Assembly (NCBI RefSeq): GCF_007830445.1
Contig: NZ_VLKR01000020.1
Location: forward strand, 62,001-126,000
From: Sphingobacterium siyangense
Lineage (GTDB): Bacteria; Bacteroidota; Bacteroidia; Sphingobacteriales; Sphingobacteriaceae
DNA length: 64,000 bases
Direction of reading: 5' to 3'
Below are positions 26,258 to 34,321 of the stretch, one piece after another. The translations under genes were made by a program, and so were the position numbers. The notes under the pieces are model-generated. The model worked only from the letters and a program-made list of their open reading frames with translations, was not told the DNA's origin and searched no databases. Numbering within the stretch: position 1 is the stretch's first letter; each line of letters opens with the position of its first letter.

Positions 26258-28540
26258 ATGAGTAACACTAATCGTAAACAGGCAGCGTTAAACTACCACG
26301 CAATGGGTAGACCTGGTAAAATAGCTGTTGTTCCGACCAAACCAACAAATTCGCAAAGAGACTTATCATTAGCATATTCTCCAGGTGTAGCGGAGCCATG
26401 TTTGGCTATTGCTGAGAACAAAGAAGATGCTTATAAATATACCGCAAAAGGAAACCTTGTTGCTGTTATCAGTAATGGTACAGCAGTATTGGGCTTAGGC
26501 GATATCGGCGCCCAAGCTGGTAAACCAGTCATGGAAGGTAAGGGTTTATTATTCAAAATTTTTGCCGACATTGATGTATTTGACATCGAAGTGGACACCA
26601 AAAATGTCGATGAGTTTGTCAACATTGTCAAAGCATTGGAGCCTACTTTTGGAGGGATCAACCTGGAAGATATCAAAGCACCGGAATGTTTTGAAATCGA
26701 ACGCCGTCTAAAAGAAGAAATGAACATCCCGGTGATGCACGATGACCAACATGGTACAGCAATCATCTCAGGTGCAGCATTGATCAACGCCTGTGAAATT
26801 ATCGGTAAAGATATTTCAAAAGTAAAAATCGTCGTCAATGGCGCTGGAGCAGCTGCAATGTCGTGTACTGCAATGTATATTTCAGTAGGTGCTAGCAAAG
26901 AAAATATTGTGATGCTGGATAGCAAAGGTGTAATCCGTACTGATAGAGAAAATCTAGACAGTATGAAAGCACAATATGCAACAGATCGCGATATTCGCAC
27001 CCTGGCAGATGCTGTAAAAGATTCGGATGTATTTATCGGTTTATCGGCAGCAGACGTCATGTCGGCAGAGATGTTGTTAACGATGGCTCCAAACCCAATT
27101 GTATTGGCGATGGCAAATCCAAATCCTGAGATTGCTTACGATTTGGCGATGGCAACACGTAACGATATTATCATGGGTACAGGTCGTTCAGATTATCCTA
27201 ACCAAGTAAACAATGTATTGGGTTTCCCATATATCTTCCGTGGTGCTTTGGATGTACGTGCAACAGCAATTAACGAGGAAATGAAAATTGCCGCAGTGCG
27301 TGCCATTGCAGACTTGGCGAAACAACCTGTTCCAGAAGAAGTAAATCAAGCCTATAACACGAGCAATTTAAAATTCTCGGAAGAATATATCATTCCAAAA
27401 CCTACCGATCCGCGTTTGATCACTGAAGTTTCCATGGCTGTTGCAAAAGCTGCCATCGCATCAGGTGTGGCAAAGACCGTAATCGAAGATTGGGATCAAT
27501 ACAGCGATGCCCTACGTAAACGTCTTGGTAAAGATGATGCGATTATGCGCAATTTGACTATGGCTGCAAAAAGAGATCCTAAACGTGTTGTTTTTGCAGA
27601 AGCAGACAATTACAAAACGTTGCGTGCGGCACAGATTGTTAAAGAAGAGGGCATTGCGATTCCAATTCTTTTAGGTAGAAGAGATAAAATCGAACGTTTA
27701 ATCAAAGAATATGCTTTTGAATTGGATGGTCTTGAAATTATCGACCCAGTTGCTGAAGTCGACAACGAAACGGAGCGTTCAAAGAAATTTATTGAGCATC
27801 TTTACATCAAAAGACAACGCCGTGGTATATCGAAATACGATGCCCGTAAGTTGATGTACGACCGCAACTATTTTGGTGCCTCTTTAGTGGAATTTGGCGA
27901 AGCTGATACCCTAATTTCCGGTATGACCAAAAATTATGCAAATACAATCCGTCCGGCATTACATGTAATCGGTGCTAAACCAGGCAGCCGTGTCGCAGGT
28001 ATGTATATGATGTTAACAAAAAAAGGACCAATCTTCATGGGTGATACAACCGTAAATGAAGACCCTACAGCACAAGAACTAGCAGACATTACCCTGTTAT
28101 TGGATAAAGCTGTGAAACGCATGAACATTCAGCCACGTATTGCATTACTATCTTACTCTAATTTTGGTTCAAGCGAAGGAAAAACGCCAACAAAAGTAAG
28201 AGCGGCAGCGCAGATCCTACACGATCAACATCCAGAGATTATTGCTGATGGTGATTTACAAGCAAACTTCGCCTTAAACAGCGAAATGTTGACAGCAAAT
28301 TTCCCCTTCAGCTGCTTAAATGGAAAATCTGCGAATACACTCGTATTTCCTAATTTGGAGTCCGGAAATATCGCTTATAAATTATTGCAAGAAGTTGGTG
28401 AAGCTGAGGCTGTAGGTCCAATCCTTTTGGGTATGAACAAACCAATTCACGTATTGCAATTGGACAGCTCTGTACGCGAAATCGTCAATATGGTTACCAT
28501 TGCCGTAGTCGATGTACAAGCACATCTTAAAAATTTATAG
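26258..28540 (+). CDS. maeB: NADP-dependent malic enzyme with phosphotransacetylase-like tail
   Basis: 760 residues, the usual length of the large MaeB type. N-terminal malic enzyme domain ('YSPGVAEPCLAI', 'GNLVAVISNGTAVLGLGDIG', 'MHDDQHGTAI'), NAD(P)-binding domain ('VVNGAGAAAMSC', 'AMANPNPEI'), then from about residue 430 a phosphate acetyltransferase-like domain ('KRVVFAEADNYKTLRAAQIV', 'LLSYSNFGSSEGKTP'). The enzyme oxidatively decarboxylates malate to pyruvate with NADP+, feeding NADPH and gluconeogenic/acetyl-CoA pools; the tail is regulatory in studied homologues and lacks acetyltransferase activity. It carries its own -7 box, and ruvA starts 33 bp after its stop, so the two may share a transcript despite unrelated functions. 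Confidence 0.96.
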   Translation: MSNTNRKQAALNYHAMGRPGKIAVVPTKPTNSQRDLSLAYSPGVAEPCLAIAENKEDAYKYTAKGNLVAVISNGTAVLGLGDIGAQAGKPVMEGKGLLFKIFADIDVFDIEVDTKNVDEFVNIVKALEPTFGGINLEDIKAPECFEIERRLKEEMNIPVMHDDQHGTAIISGAALINACEIIGKDISKVKIVVNGAGAAAMSCTAMYISVGASKENIVMLDSKGVIRTDRENLDSMKAQYATDRDIRTLADAVKDSDVFIGLSAADVMSAEMLLTMAPNPIVLAMANPNPEIAYDLAMATRNDIIMGTGRSDYPNQVNNVLGFPYIFRGALDVRATAINEEMKIAAVRAIADLAKQPVPEEVNQAYNTSNLKFSEEYIIPKPTDPRLITEVSMAVAKAAIASGVAKTVIEDWDQYSDALRKRLGKDDAIMRNLTMAAKRDPKRVVFAEADNYKTLRAAQIVKEEGIAIPILLGRRDKIERLIKEYAFELDGLEIIDPVAEVDNETERSKKFIEHLYIKRQRRGISKYDARKLMYDRNYFGASLVEFGEADTLISGMTKNYANTIRPALHVIGAKPGSRVAGMYMMLTKKGPIFMGDTTVNEDPTAQELADITLLLDKAVKRMNIQPRIALLSYSNFGSSEGKTPTKVRAAAQILHDQHPEIIADGDLQANFALNSEMLTANFPFSCLNGKSANTLVFPNLESGNIAYKLLQEVGEAEAVGPILLGMNKPIHVLQLDSSVREIVNMVTIAVVDVQAHLKNL

Positions 28541-28572
28541 AATAGCTTAAAATCTTCCTATATTCGTATACT

Positions 28573-29154
28573 ATGTACGAATATTTCAATGGAAAATTAG
28601 CATATAAAGCCCCCACTCATGTTGTTATCGATGTGAGTGGGATTGGTTATTATGTCCACATCTCTCTCTATACCTTCTCCCAAATCAAGGATCAGGAAAA
28701 TTGTAAACTATTTATATCACTTCAAGTTCGGGAAGATTCACACACGCTTTATGGCTTTGCGACAGAAGGCGAGAAAAAATTATTCGAAAATTTGATCTCT
28801 GTTTCTGGTATTGGCCCCAATACAGGCCGCATGATCCTATCGTCAAACACACCGGATGAGATCCAGTCTGCCATCGTCAATGGCCAGGTTGCCCTAATTC
28901 AAAAGATTAAAGGAATCGGCCCTAAAACAGCACAACGTCTTATACTGGAACTTCAGGATAAATTAAAAAAACAGGGCTTCGAAGCCTTGGCATCACCTAT
29001 CCAATCCCAATCTGTGCCAGAAGAAGCTTTATCAGCGCTGGTTATGCTCGGATTCAACAAAGTCGCGGCAGAGAAGGTGTTAAATACCATTTTAAAGACC
29101 GAAAGCAATCTTTCCGTAGAGGATATGATCAAATTAGCATTGAAACGACTTTAA
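28573..29154 (+). CDS. ruvA: Holliday junction DNA helicase subunit RuvA
   Basis: 193 residues, the family's normal size. N-terminal OB fold ('MYEYFNGKLAYKAPTHVVID'), two helix-hairpin-helix motifs at the middle ('LISVSGIGPNTGRMIL' and 'IKGIGPKTAQRLILEL'), and a flexible linker to the C-terminal domain ('ALSALVMLGFNKVAAEKVL') that contacts RuvB. RuvA tetramers bind the four-way junction and load RuvB rings for branch migration. ruvB is not adjacent in this window. It is followed by a 19-bp perfect inverted repeat and a UUCG-loop terminator. Confidence 0.97.
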   Translation: MYEYFNGKLAYKAPTHVVIDVSGIGYYVHISLYTFSQIKDQENCKLFISLQVREDSHTLYGFATEGEKKLFENLISVSGIGPNTGRMILSSNTPDEIQSAIVNGQVALIQKIKGIGPKTAQRLILELQDKLKKQGFEALASPIQSQSVPEEALSALVMLGFNKVAAEKVLNTILKTESNLSVEDMIKLALKRL

Positions 29155-29162
29155 TGCATAAA

Positions 29163-29218
29163 CATTAGCAGTACGTATCCGATATTAATCATTAGATAAC
29201 GGATACGTACTGCTAATG
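29163..29218. repeat. 19-bp perfect inverted repeat
   Basis: CATTAGCAGTACGTATCCG (29163-29181) and its exact reverse complement (29200-29218), 18-nt loop, just after the ruvA stop. No T-tract follows, and a normal terminator lies 19 bp further on, so termination is not its only plausible role. Confidence 0.85.
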
Positions 29219-29236
29219 CTGTAGCGTAAAAGATAT

Positions 29237-29265
29237 AAAGGAACCTTCGGGTTCCTTTGTTATTT
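29237..29265 (+). terminator. UUCG-tetraloop terminator after ruvA
   Basis: AAAGGAACC (29237-29245), loop TTCG, GGTTCCTTT (29250-29258), then a short T-rich tail. A textbook very stable hairpin. Confidence 0.85.
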
Positions 29266-29416
29266 CCCGAACCTCAGTTTTGCAATAAATCGAGGGCTAA
29301 AAAGGAAGCATCACAACAGCGATTTATTCTTTACAAAGGCGAGCCCTTTCCTTCTTTTCGCTTTGGTTTTTAGATACAGCAAACGGACATCAAATAGGGA
29401 TCAAATGTGGTATTTT

Positions 29417-29500
29417 GACACTGTTTATTCAGTGATCGTTCAGTGCTTGCTCAGTGATCAGTCAGTGAAGACTGAATAAGCACTGAGTAAGCACTGTCTA
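29417..29500. repeat. 11-bp-phased CAGTG array forming an imperfect palindrome
   Basis: CAGTG occurs on the plus strand at 29430, 29441, 29452 and 29463, each 11 bp apart. CACTG (its complement) starts at 29419, 29481 and 29492, with the variant GACTG at 29470, again 11 bp apart. The outer 18 bp on each side (29417-29434 and 29483-29500 region) are imperfect reverse complements, so the block can fold into one long hairpin with the phase kept. Confidence 0.75.
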
Positions 29501-29604
29501 AAAATTGATTAAATATTATCCTTATTTTGAATTTGGTATCAACCAATTATCGCCATCTTCAAAATGGCGCTTGAGGGACTGTTACCAGAAAAGCAGATTC
29601 CGTT

Positions 29605-29636
29605 GTGCTCTACTGAACAGCTGCTCAGTAGAACAC
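29605..29636. repeat. 12-bp near-perfect inverted repeat around CAGCTG
   Basis: GTGCTCTACTGA (29605-29616) pairs with TCAGTAGAACAC (29625-29636) with one mismatch; the loop region contains the palindrome CAGCTG. It carries the CAGTG/CACTG-like words of the neighbouring array. Confidence 0.6.
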
Positions 29637-29886
29637 GGATAAATACAGTTAAAAGGCATATTTTTTTTACCTAAATTTGGATACTATTCTCCAAAGTAAA
29701 ATATCCCCTTTAACAGACTAAACAAACGATTGATCTACCCCAATGACGCTATTATCCAAACTACTTCTAAGTGCCCAAAAACACTTTCAGCAGTATTTTC
29801 ATACCCTATTTGTTACATTTCCTCTTTGCTAAAACGTATTTATTCACCTATTTTTAGGACTTCTTATTTCAGTTATAATCTCACGC

Positions 29887-31743
29887 ATGAAGAAACTATT
29901 TTCACTTGCGCTGGCTCTAAGTGTAGGAGCAGCAGTATTTGCGCAAGAAAAGAAAGATGCTACCTTGAACATTGTGCCATTACCGCAACAGGTTCAAATT
30001 AAAAATGGTACGTTTAAAATCAACGCTAACACCAAAATCGCCTTTGATAGCGAAGAGGACAAAAAAGTTGCAATGCTGTTTCAGGATTTCCTAAAAAGCA
30101 ACTACAATCTCAATTTATCAGTAGTGAAATCAGCGAGCAGCAATACGATCTATTTCTCCTCCAAAAACGCAAAATCCACTAATGTGGAAGCATATGAACT
30201 TAACATAAGTTCGGACCGCGCAACTATTAGCGGAAAAGCTGCCGGTCTATTTTATGGTATGCAATCGTTGATCCAATTGCTACCTGTAGATAAAAAGGCC
30301 AGCATAGAAATTCAACAAGCTGCAATCCAGGATGAACCGCGTTTTGCCTATCGTGGATTACATCTCGATGTTGGCCGTCACTTCTTTCCTGTAGAATTTG
30401 TAAAAAAATACATTGATATTCTGGCATCTTACAAATTGAATACGTTTCATTGGCATTTGACAGACGACCAAGGCTGGCGTATAGAAATCAAATCACATCC
30501 AAAATTGACTCAAGTTGGCGGTTACCGCAAGCAAACACTGCTGGGTAACTACAAGACAGATGGCGATTATGACAATACACCTTATGGTGGTTTCTATACC
30601 CAGGACCAAATCAAAGAAGTGGTTGCCTATGCAAAAGCTAAATATGTAACGGTTATACCCGAAATCGAGATGCCAGGACATGCATTAGCAGCACTTTCGG
30701 CTTACCCAGAATTGGGTTGTGGTGAAAAGCCAGGACCTTACACAGCTGCTCAGACTTGGGGAGTGTTTGACGATGTTTTCTGTGCCGGAAAAGAAGAGAC
30801 ATTCAAATTATTGGAAGATGTAATTGATGAAGTCATTCCCCTATTCCCTAGCGAATATATCCACATCGGTGGTGATGAGTGTCCAAAAACAAAATGGAAA
30901 ACATGTCCATTTTGTCAAAAAAGAATCAAAGACAACAACCTCAAAGATGAACATGAGTTACAGAGCTATTTTATCCAGCGTATGGAAAAATACATCAATA
31001 GTAAAGGTAAACGTATCATTGGATGGGATGAGATCTTAGAGGGTGGTTTAGCGCCTAATGCGACTGTCATGAGCTGGAGAGGCGATCAAGGCGCAATTGA
31101 TGCAGCCAATCAAGGTCACGATGTGATCATTACGGCAAACAGCTATGGTCTATATTTTGATCACAAACAAGGTCCTGATCAAAACAGAGAACCTTTAAGT
31201 ATCGGCGGACTTTCCACATTGAGCAAAGTATATTCGTCAGATCCAATGCCTAGCAAAATTGCTGAAAACAACAAGAAACACGTTTTAGGTGTACAAGCAA
31301 ATATTTGGACAGAGTATATTGGATCATCCAATAAAGTCGAATTTACAGTGTTACCGCGCGTTTTAGCGCTTTCTGAAATTGCCTGGACACAGCCAGAGAA
31401 AAAGAACTGGAAAAATTTCTCAGAACAACGTGCAGCAAATCAGCTGGCTAAACTTGACCAAACCAATACATTCTATCGTGTACCGGAAGTATATGGCATA
31501 ACAGATACCACCGTATATGCTTCGGAATATACGATCAGAGGCTTGAAACCATCTGTTGAAGGAGCCAAAATTTATTACACATTGGACAACTACGATCCTT
31601 CAGAATTGGATTTAGAATATACAGGTCCAGTGAAAATTACGGTTCCTAATAGTAAGGAACGTGTTTTCAAAGCCGTTGTTGTAACGCCTTCCGGCAAAAG
31701 AAGCAACTACATTCGGGTGAATATTATCAACACCAAGAAATAA
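29887..31743 (+). CDS. GH20 beta-N-acetylhexosaminidase
   Basis: 618 residues with a signal peptide ending 'AVFAQ'. An N-terminal GH20b domain (about 28-150) precedes the catalytic barrel (about 152-500): 'GLHLDVGRHFFPVEFVKKYID', 'NTFHWHLTDDQGWRIEI', and the catalytic D330-E331 pair in 'HIGGDECPKTKW', used for substrate-assisted catalysis. A C-terminal Fn3-like/chitobiase-type domain (about 540-618) follows. It removes terminal GlcNAc/GalNAc from glycans, chitin oligomers or peptidoglycan fragments in the periplasm. It starts after the structured 732-bp region and ends at a strong terminator, so it is probably a single-gene transcript. Confidence 0.94.
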   Translation: MKKLFSLALALSVGAAVFAQEKKDATLNIVPLPQQVQIKNGTFKINANTKIAFDSEEDKKVAMLFQDFLKSNYNLNLSVVKSASSNTIYFSSKNAKSTNVEAYELNISSDRATISGKAAGLFYGMQSLIQLLPVDKKASIEIQQAAIQDEPRFAYRGLHLDVGRHFFPVEFVKKYIDILASYKLNTFHWHLTDDQGWRIEIKSHPKLTQVGGYRKQTLLGNYKTDGDYDNTPYGGFYTQDQIKEVVAYAKAKYVTVIPEIEMPGHALAALSAYPELGCGEKPGPYTAAQTWGVFDDVFCAGKEETFKLLEDVIDEVIPLFPSEYIHIGGDECPKTKWKTCPFCQKRIKDNNLKDEHELQSYFIQRMEKYINSKGKRIIGWDEILEGGLAPNATVMSWRGDQGAIDAANQGHDVIITANSYGLYFDHKQGPDQNREPLSIGGLSTLSKVYSSDPMPSKIAENNKKHVLGVQANIWTEYIGSSNKVEFTVLPRVLALSEIAWTQPEKKNWKNFSEQRAANQLAKLDQTNTFYRVPEVYGITDTTVYASEYTIRGLKPSVEGAKIYYTLDNYDPSELDLEYTGPVKITVPNSKERVFKAVVVTPSGKRSNYIRVNIINTKK

Positions 31744-31761
31744 TAACATTTGCCTGATAAG

Positions 31762-31811
31762 AAAGCGCTAATATTCTGTTAACTTTGAACAGCGTATTAG
31801 CGCTTTTTCAT
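31762..31811 (+). terminator. Terminator after the hexosaminidase
   Basis: AAAGCGCTAATA (31762-31773) pairs with TATTAGCGCTTT (31795-31806), with CTGTT/AACAG extending the stem inward, followed by T's. Confidence 0.85.
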
Positions 31812-31922
31812 TTCATGCAGGTTGGAACTCAATATGCCCTGAAGCTTTCCGGACAGGCAAAACATGCTTGGCAATTGTAATCCTGATAGCAAATGCATGA
31901 TTATTTTTTTACATAGATTTTT

Positions 31923-32399
31923 ATGGCAGAGGATTTACAAATAGCTAAAGGTAGCAAAGAAGAACAATATCAAAATTTACTTCCTCAGATTGGAGGACTA
32001 TTGCAAGGCGAGCCTAATCAAATAGCCAATTTGGCTAACATCGCTGCTGCACTGAAAGAACAATTCAATTTTTTCTGGGTTGGTTTCTATCTTGTTGATG
32101 GAGACGAGCTCGTATTAGGCCCTTTTCAGGGCCCCGTTGCATGCACGCGTATCAAGAAAGGCCGTGGCGTATGCGGGGGTGCTTGGGCACAGGAAAAAAC
32201 ATTGATTGTTCCTGATGTAGAGCAATTTCCGGGACACATTGCCTGTAGTTCGCTCTCGCGGTCCGAAATAGTGCTACCCGTTTTTAAACAGGGACAGATT
32301 ATCGGTGTGCTGGACGTTGACAGCAGTGAATTAAATAGTTTTGATGAAGTCGATGAGAAATACCTTACGCAGGTATTACAGCTTTTAGACAGCGAATAG
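31923..32399 (+). CDS. msrC: Free methionine-(R)-sulfoxide reductase (GAF fold)
   Basis: 158 residues, a single GAF domain. The reductase subgroup is identified by the three cysteines C74 ('VACTRIKKG'), C84 ('GRGVCGGAW') and C108 ('HIACSSLSRSE'), spaced as in the characterised enzyme of E. coli and yeast, with 'WVGFYLVDGDELVLGPFQG' before and 'VLDVDSSELNSFDEVD' after. It reduces free methionine-R-sulfoxide using thioredoxin, recycling oxidised methionine in the cytoplasm. Convergent with the WD40 gene, with no clear terminator in the 24-bp gap between stops. Confidence 0.93.
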   Translation: MAEDLQIAKGSKEEQYQNLLPQIGGLLQGEPNQIANLANIAAALKEQFNFFWVGFYLVDGDELVLGPFQGPVACTRIKKGRGVCGGAWAQEKTLIVPDVEQFPGHIACSSLSRSEIVLPVFKQGQIIGVLDVDSSELNSFDEVDEKYLTQVLQLLDSE

Positions 32400-32423
32400 A
32401 TAAGCTGCGCTATTTTTGATCAT

Positions 32424-33329
32424 TTATTTATTTTCAAATTCCCAGACTTTCACTAATTTGTCGTCACCGACACTAAAGAAATATTGTCCATTTTCGGACC
32501 ATGATCCTGCATTTACAGATAAATGATGGCCATCTTGCATCTTCTCGCGGCTCATATTTTTCAATAGTGCAAAATCGGCTGTGGACCAAAACTTCAACGA
32601 TTTATCGCGACTGACAGTTGCAAAAATTGGCGCTTCAGGATGGGGATATATTCCGTATACGGTAAAAAGATGAGGTACAAAGGAAAAATTAGTTGTCAAT
32701 TGATTTGGATCTGAAATCACCAATTGCGCATCCCTTCCACCACTTAGCAATTTATTATGGATAAATGCCAGCGACGTAGTGGGCATACTATGCAATTTTG
32801 AATCAGTAATAACATGAAAGTCAGTACTGTCCAACATATAAACCTGTCCATCTTTATCGCCCAATGCTATTCGTCCAAGTCCTTCATCAATTGCAATTGC
32901 CCGAATTGTTGTTGGGGATATACGCTTCTCGTAAATACTTTTATAAGTTGCCAAGTCAATGACATACAATGTCCCCTCTTCACCTACCGCCAAAAGCTCA
33001 TTTTTCCAGGACATATAAGCCAATGCAAAAATAGCTTTGGTGCTCAGTTGTATGCTTGCTACAAGCTTTTGCTCTTCTACATGTACAAAAAGTAGCTTGC
33101 CCTCGCGCAAGGCTATGGCCAGAATCGGCGTACCCGTTATCAACCGTAAAGCGTATACCGATGAACTTACTGCGCAGAGAATACGCTTAAATGCATTCTG
33201 CTCAATATCCCATTCGACAACGCCCTTATCGTTACCAGCTGTAAAAAATGTGTGCGTATAATAACCCTTCTCTACACAAAAAATAGGGTTTTGATGTCCT
33301 GGTAATGTCGATTTTAATGTAATATCCAT
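32424..33329 (-). CDS. WD40-repeat protein
   Basis: 301 residues from ATG 33329; an ATG 39 bp upstream would add 13 residues that do not look structured. About six or seven WD40 blades are readable: 'TLPGHQNPIFCVEKG', 'VYALRLITGTPILAIA', 'IFALAYMSWKNELLAVGEEG', 'TIRAIAIDEGLGRIALGDKDG', 'TTSLAFIHNKLLSGGRDAQ', 'FTVYGIYPHPEAPIFATVSRD' and a final blade ending 'SVGDDKLVKVWEFE'. No signal peptide, so a cytosolic propeller, presumably a protein-interaction scaffold. Its partner is unknown. It is encoded downstream of the histidine genes on the same strand but separated by about 290 bp containing a 16-bp perfect hairpin. Confidence 0.88.
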   Translation of the reverse strand: MDITLKSTLPGHQNPIFCVEKGYYTHTFFTAGNDKGVVEWDIEQNAFKRILCAVSSSVYALRLITGTPILAIALREGKLLFVHVEEQKLVASIQLSTKAIFALAYMSWKNELLAVGEEGTLYVIDLATYKSIYEKRISPTTIRAIAIDEGLGRIALGDKDGQVYMLDSTDFHVITDSKLHSMPTTSLAFIHNKLLSGGRDAQLVISDPNQLTTNFSFVPHLFTVYGIYPHPEAPIFATVSRDKSLKFWSTADFALLKNMSREKMQDGHHLSVNAGSWSENGQYFFSVGDDKLVKVWEFENK

Positions 33330-33465
33330 AGTAATTTCGCTAAAACTCCTTCTCCAGCCGGATCGCATATTTTACGCCCAGTTTTTATGCTGTAGGACTC
33401 CACTGATCGAACTGTGAGTCCAGTAAAAATCAATACAGCAATACGTATTGTTAGCCGACAGAAAC

Positions 33466-33503
33466 AAGAAGTGCAGTATATCCACAAATATACTGCACTT
33501 CTT
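33466..33503 (-). terminator. 16-bp perfect hairpin after hisIE
   Basis: AAGAAGTGCAGTATAT (33466-33481) and its exact reverse complement (33488-33503), 6-nt loop. It lies after the hisIE stop on the minus strand and probably ends the histidine operon. Confidence 0.65.
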
Positions 33504-33622
33504 AGATTATTTTGTCATCTTAGCTTAAAGCCTTCTCCCCGTTTCGGATTTTGTTCAACGGTGTTGCCATCTTCCGATTTTAAGTGAGCTAGGAGCACGA
33601 AGTAAGATGTCCCTTCAAATAC

Positions 33623-34207
33623 CTATTGATGTCTGCTCTCGAGGTTTTTCGCAATTGTTTCCAAAGAAAATCCTTTCTCACGCAACAATACGATCAAATG
33701 AAACAATAAGTCTGAAGTTTCATTGATAAAATCAGCATCTGTTTCTGTCAATGCTGCAATTACTGTTTCTACAGCTTCCTCGCCAACCTTTTGCGCAATC
33801 TTATTGATACCGCGAGAACGCAGGCGGTTGACATAAGATTCATCAGAAGGATGTTCATAGCGATGGTTGACAATACGCTCTAACTCCAACAGAAAGTTTT
33901 GGTTAAAGTCTGTACTGAAACAGCTTCTGCTCCCTGTATGACAGGTAGGCCCCATTGGTTCTGCTTTGATCAAAACAGTATCCTTATCACAATCAACATG
34001 GATGCTTTTTACATTCAAAAAGTTTCCACTCTCCTCTCCTTTTGTCCAAAGGCGATTTTTGCTTCGGGAGAAAAACGTAACACGTTTCTCTGCTTGTGTC
34101 TTCTCCCAAGCTTTCTCGTTCATATAGCCTAACATCAATACTTCCAACGTTTGGAAGTCCTGCACAATCACTGGAACGAGGCCGTCACTTTTTGCAAAAT
34201 CTAACAT
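33623..34207 (-). CDS. hisI: Bifunctional phosphoribosyl-AMP cyclohydrolase/phosphoribosyl-ATP pyrophosphatase
   Basis: 194 residues, the hisIE fusion. The N-terminal cyclohydrolase (about 1-105) has 'GEESGNFLNVKSIHVDCDKDTVLI' (in two parts) and the zinc cysteines of 'CHTGSRSCF'. The C-terminal pyrophosphatase (about 108-194) is an all-helical MazG-like domain with 'KVGEEAVETVIAA' and 'ETSDLLFHLIVLL'. It performs steps 2 and 3 of histidine synthesis. Last gene of the cluster, 114 bp after hisF, a gap longer than elsewhere in the operon; that gap shows no clear promoter or hairpin. Confidence 0.96.
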   Translation of the reverse strand: MLDFAKSDGLVPVIVQDFQTLEVLMLGYMNEKAWEKTQAEKRVTFFSRSKNRLWTKGEESGNFLNVKSIHVDCDKDTVLIKAEPMGPTCHTGSRSCFSTDFNQNFLLELERIVNHRYEHPSDESYVNRLRSRGINKIAQKVGEEAVETVIAALTETDADFINETSDLLFHLIVLLREKGFSLETIAKNLESRHQ

Positions 34208-34321
34208 GATTTTAGTATTTCAATTTTAAATTATTTTCGAAGAACCGTGAGCTCTCTTTTAACTTCTCAGGATTTCATCCAGCAAGTTTATGACTTACTT
34301 CTCCTTGATCAATCTTGTTTT

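Larger units (their letters stand above)
29155..29886. other. 732-bp structured intergenic region without a gene
   Basis: Between ruvA and the GH20 gene. Contents in order: 19-bp perfect inverted repeat (29163-29218), UUCG-loop terminator (29237-29258), paired AATAAATCG/CGATTTATT and AGGGCT/AGCCCT segments (29284-29347), an 11-bp-phased CAGTG array (29417-29500), a short CGCCAT/ATGGCG hairpin near 29551-29569, and an inverted repeat around CAGCTG (29605-29636). No convincing coding frame, tRNA or transposase remnant was seen. Confidence 0.7.

Noticed and set aside
26431..27060. 209-codon open frame antisense to maeB
   Set aside because: It lies wholly inside a clear malic enzyme on the other strand, its translation is Ser/Ile/Thr-rich without a domain, and it has no promoter or ribosome-binding context.
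29417..29500. Possible CRISPR array
   Set aside because: The repeat unit is 5 bp on an 11-bp period with both orientations; there are no 25-40 bp repeats, no unique spacers and no cas gene.
29730..30002. 90-codon frame running into the GH20 gene
   Set aside because: It overlaps the signal peptide of GH20 in another frame, begins in AT-rich non-coding DNA and has no recognisable domain.
34208..34321. Missing small gene or attenuator in the hisF-hisIE gap
   Set aside because: No frame with a plausible start, no His-rich leader and no hairpin was found in the 114 bp.
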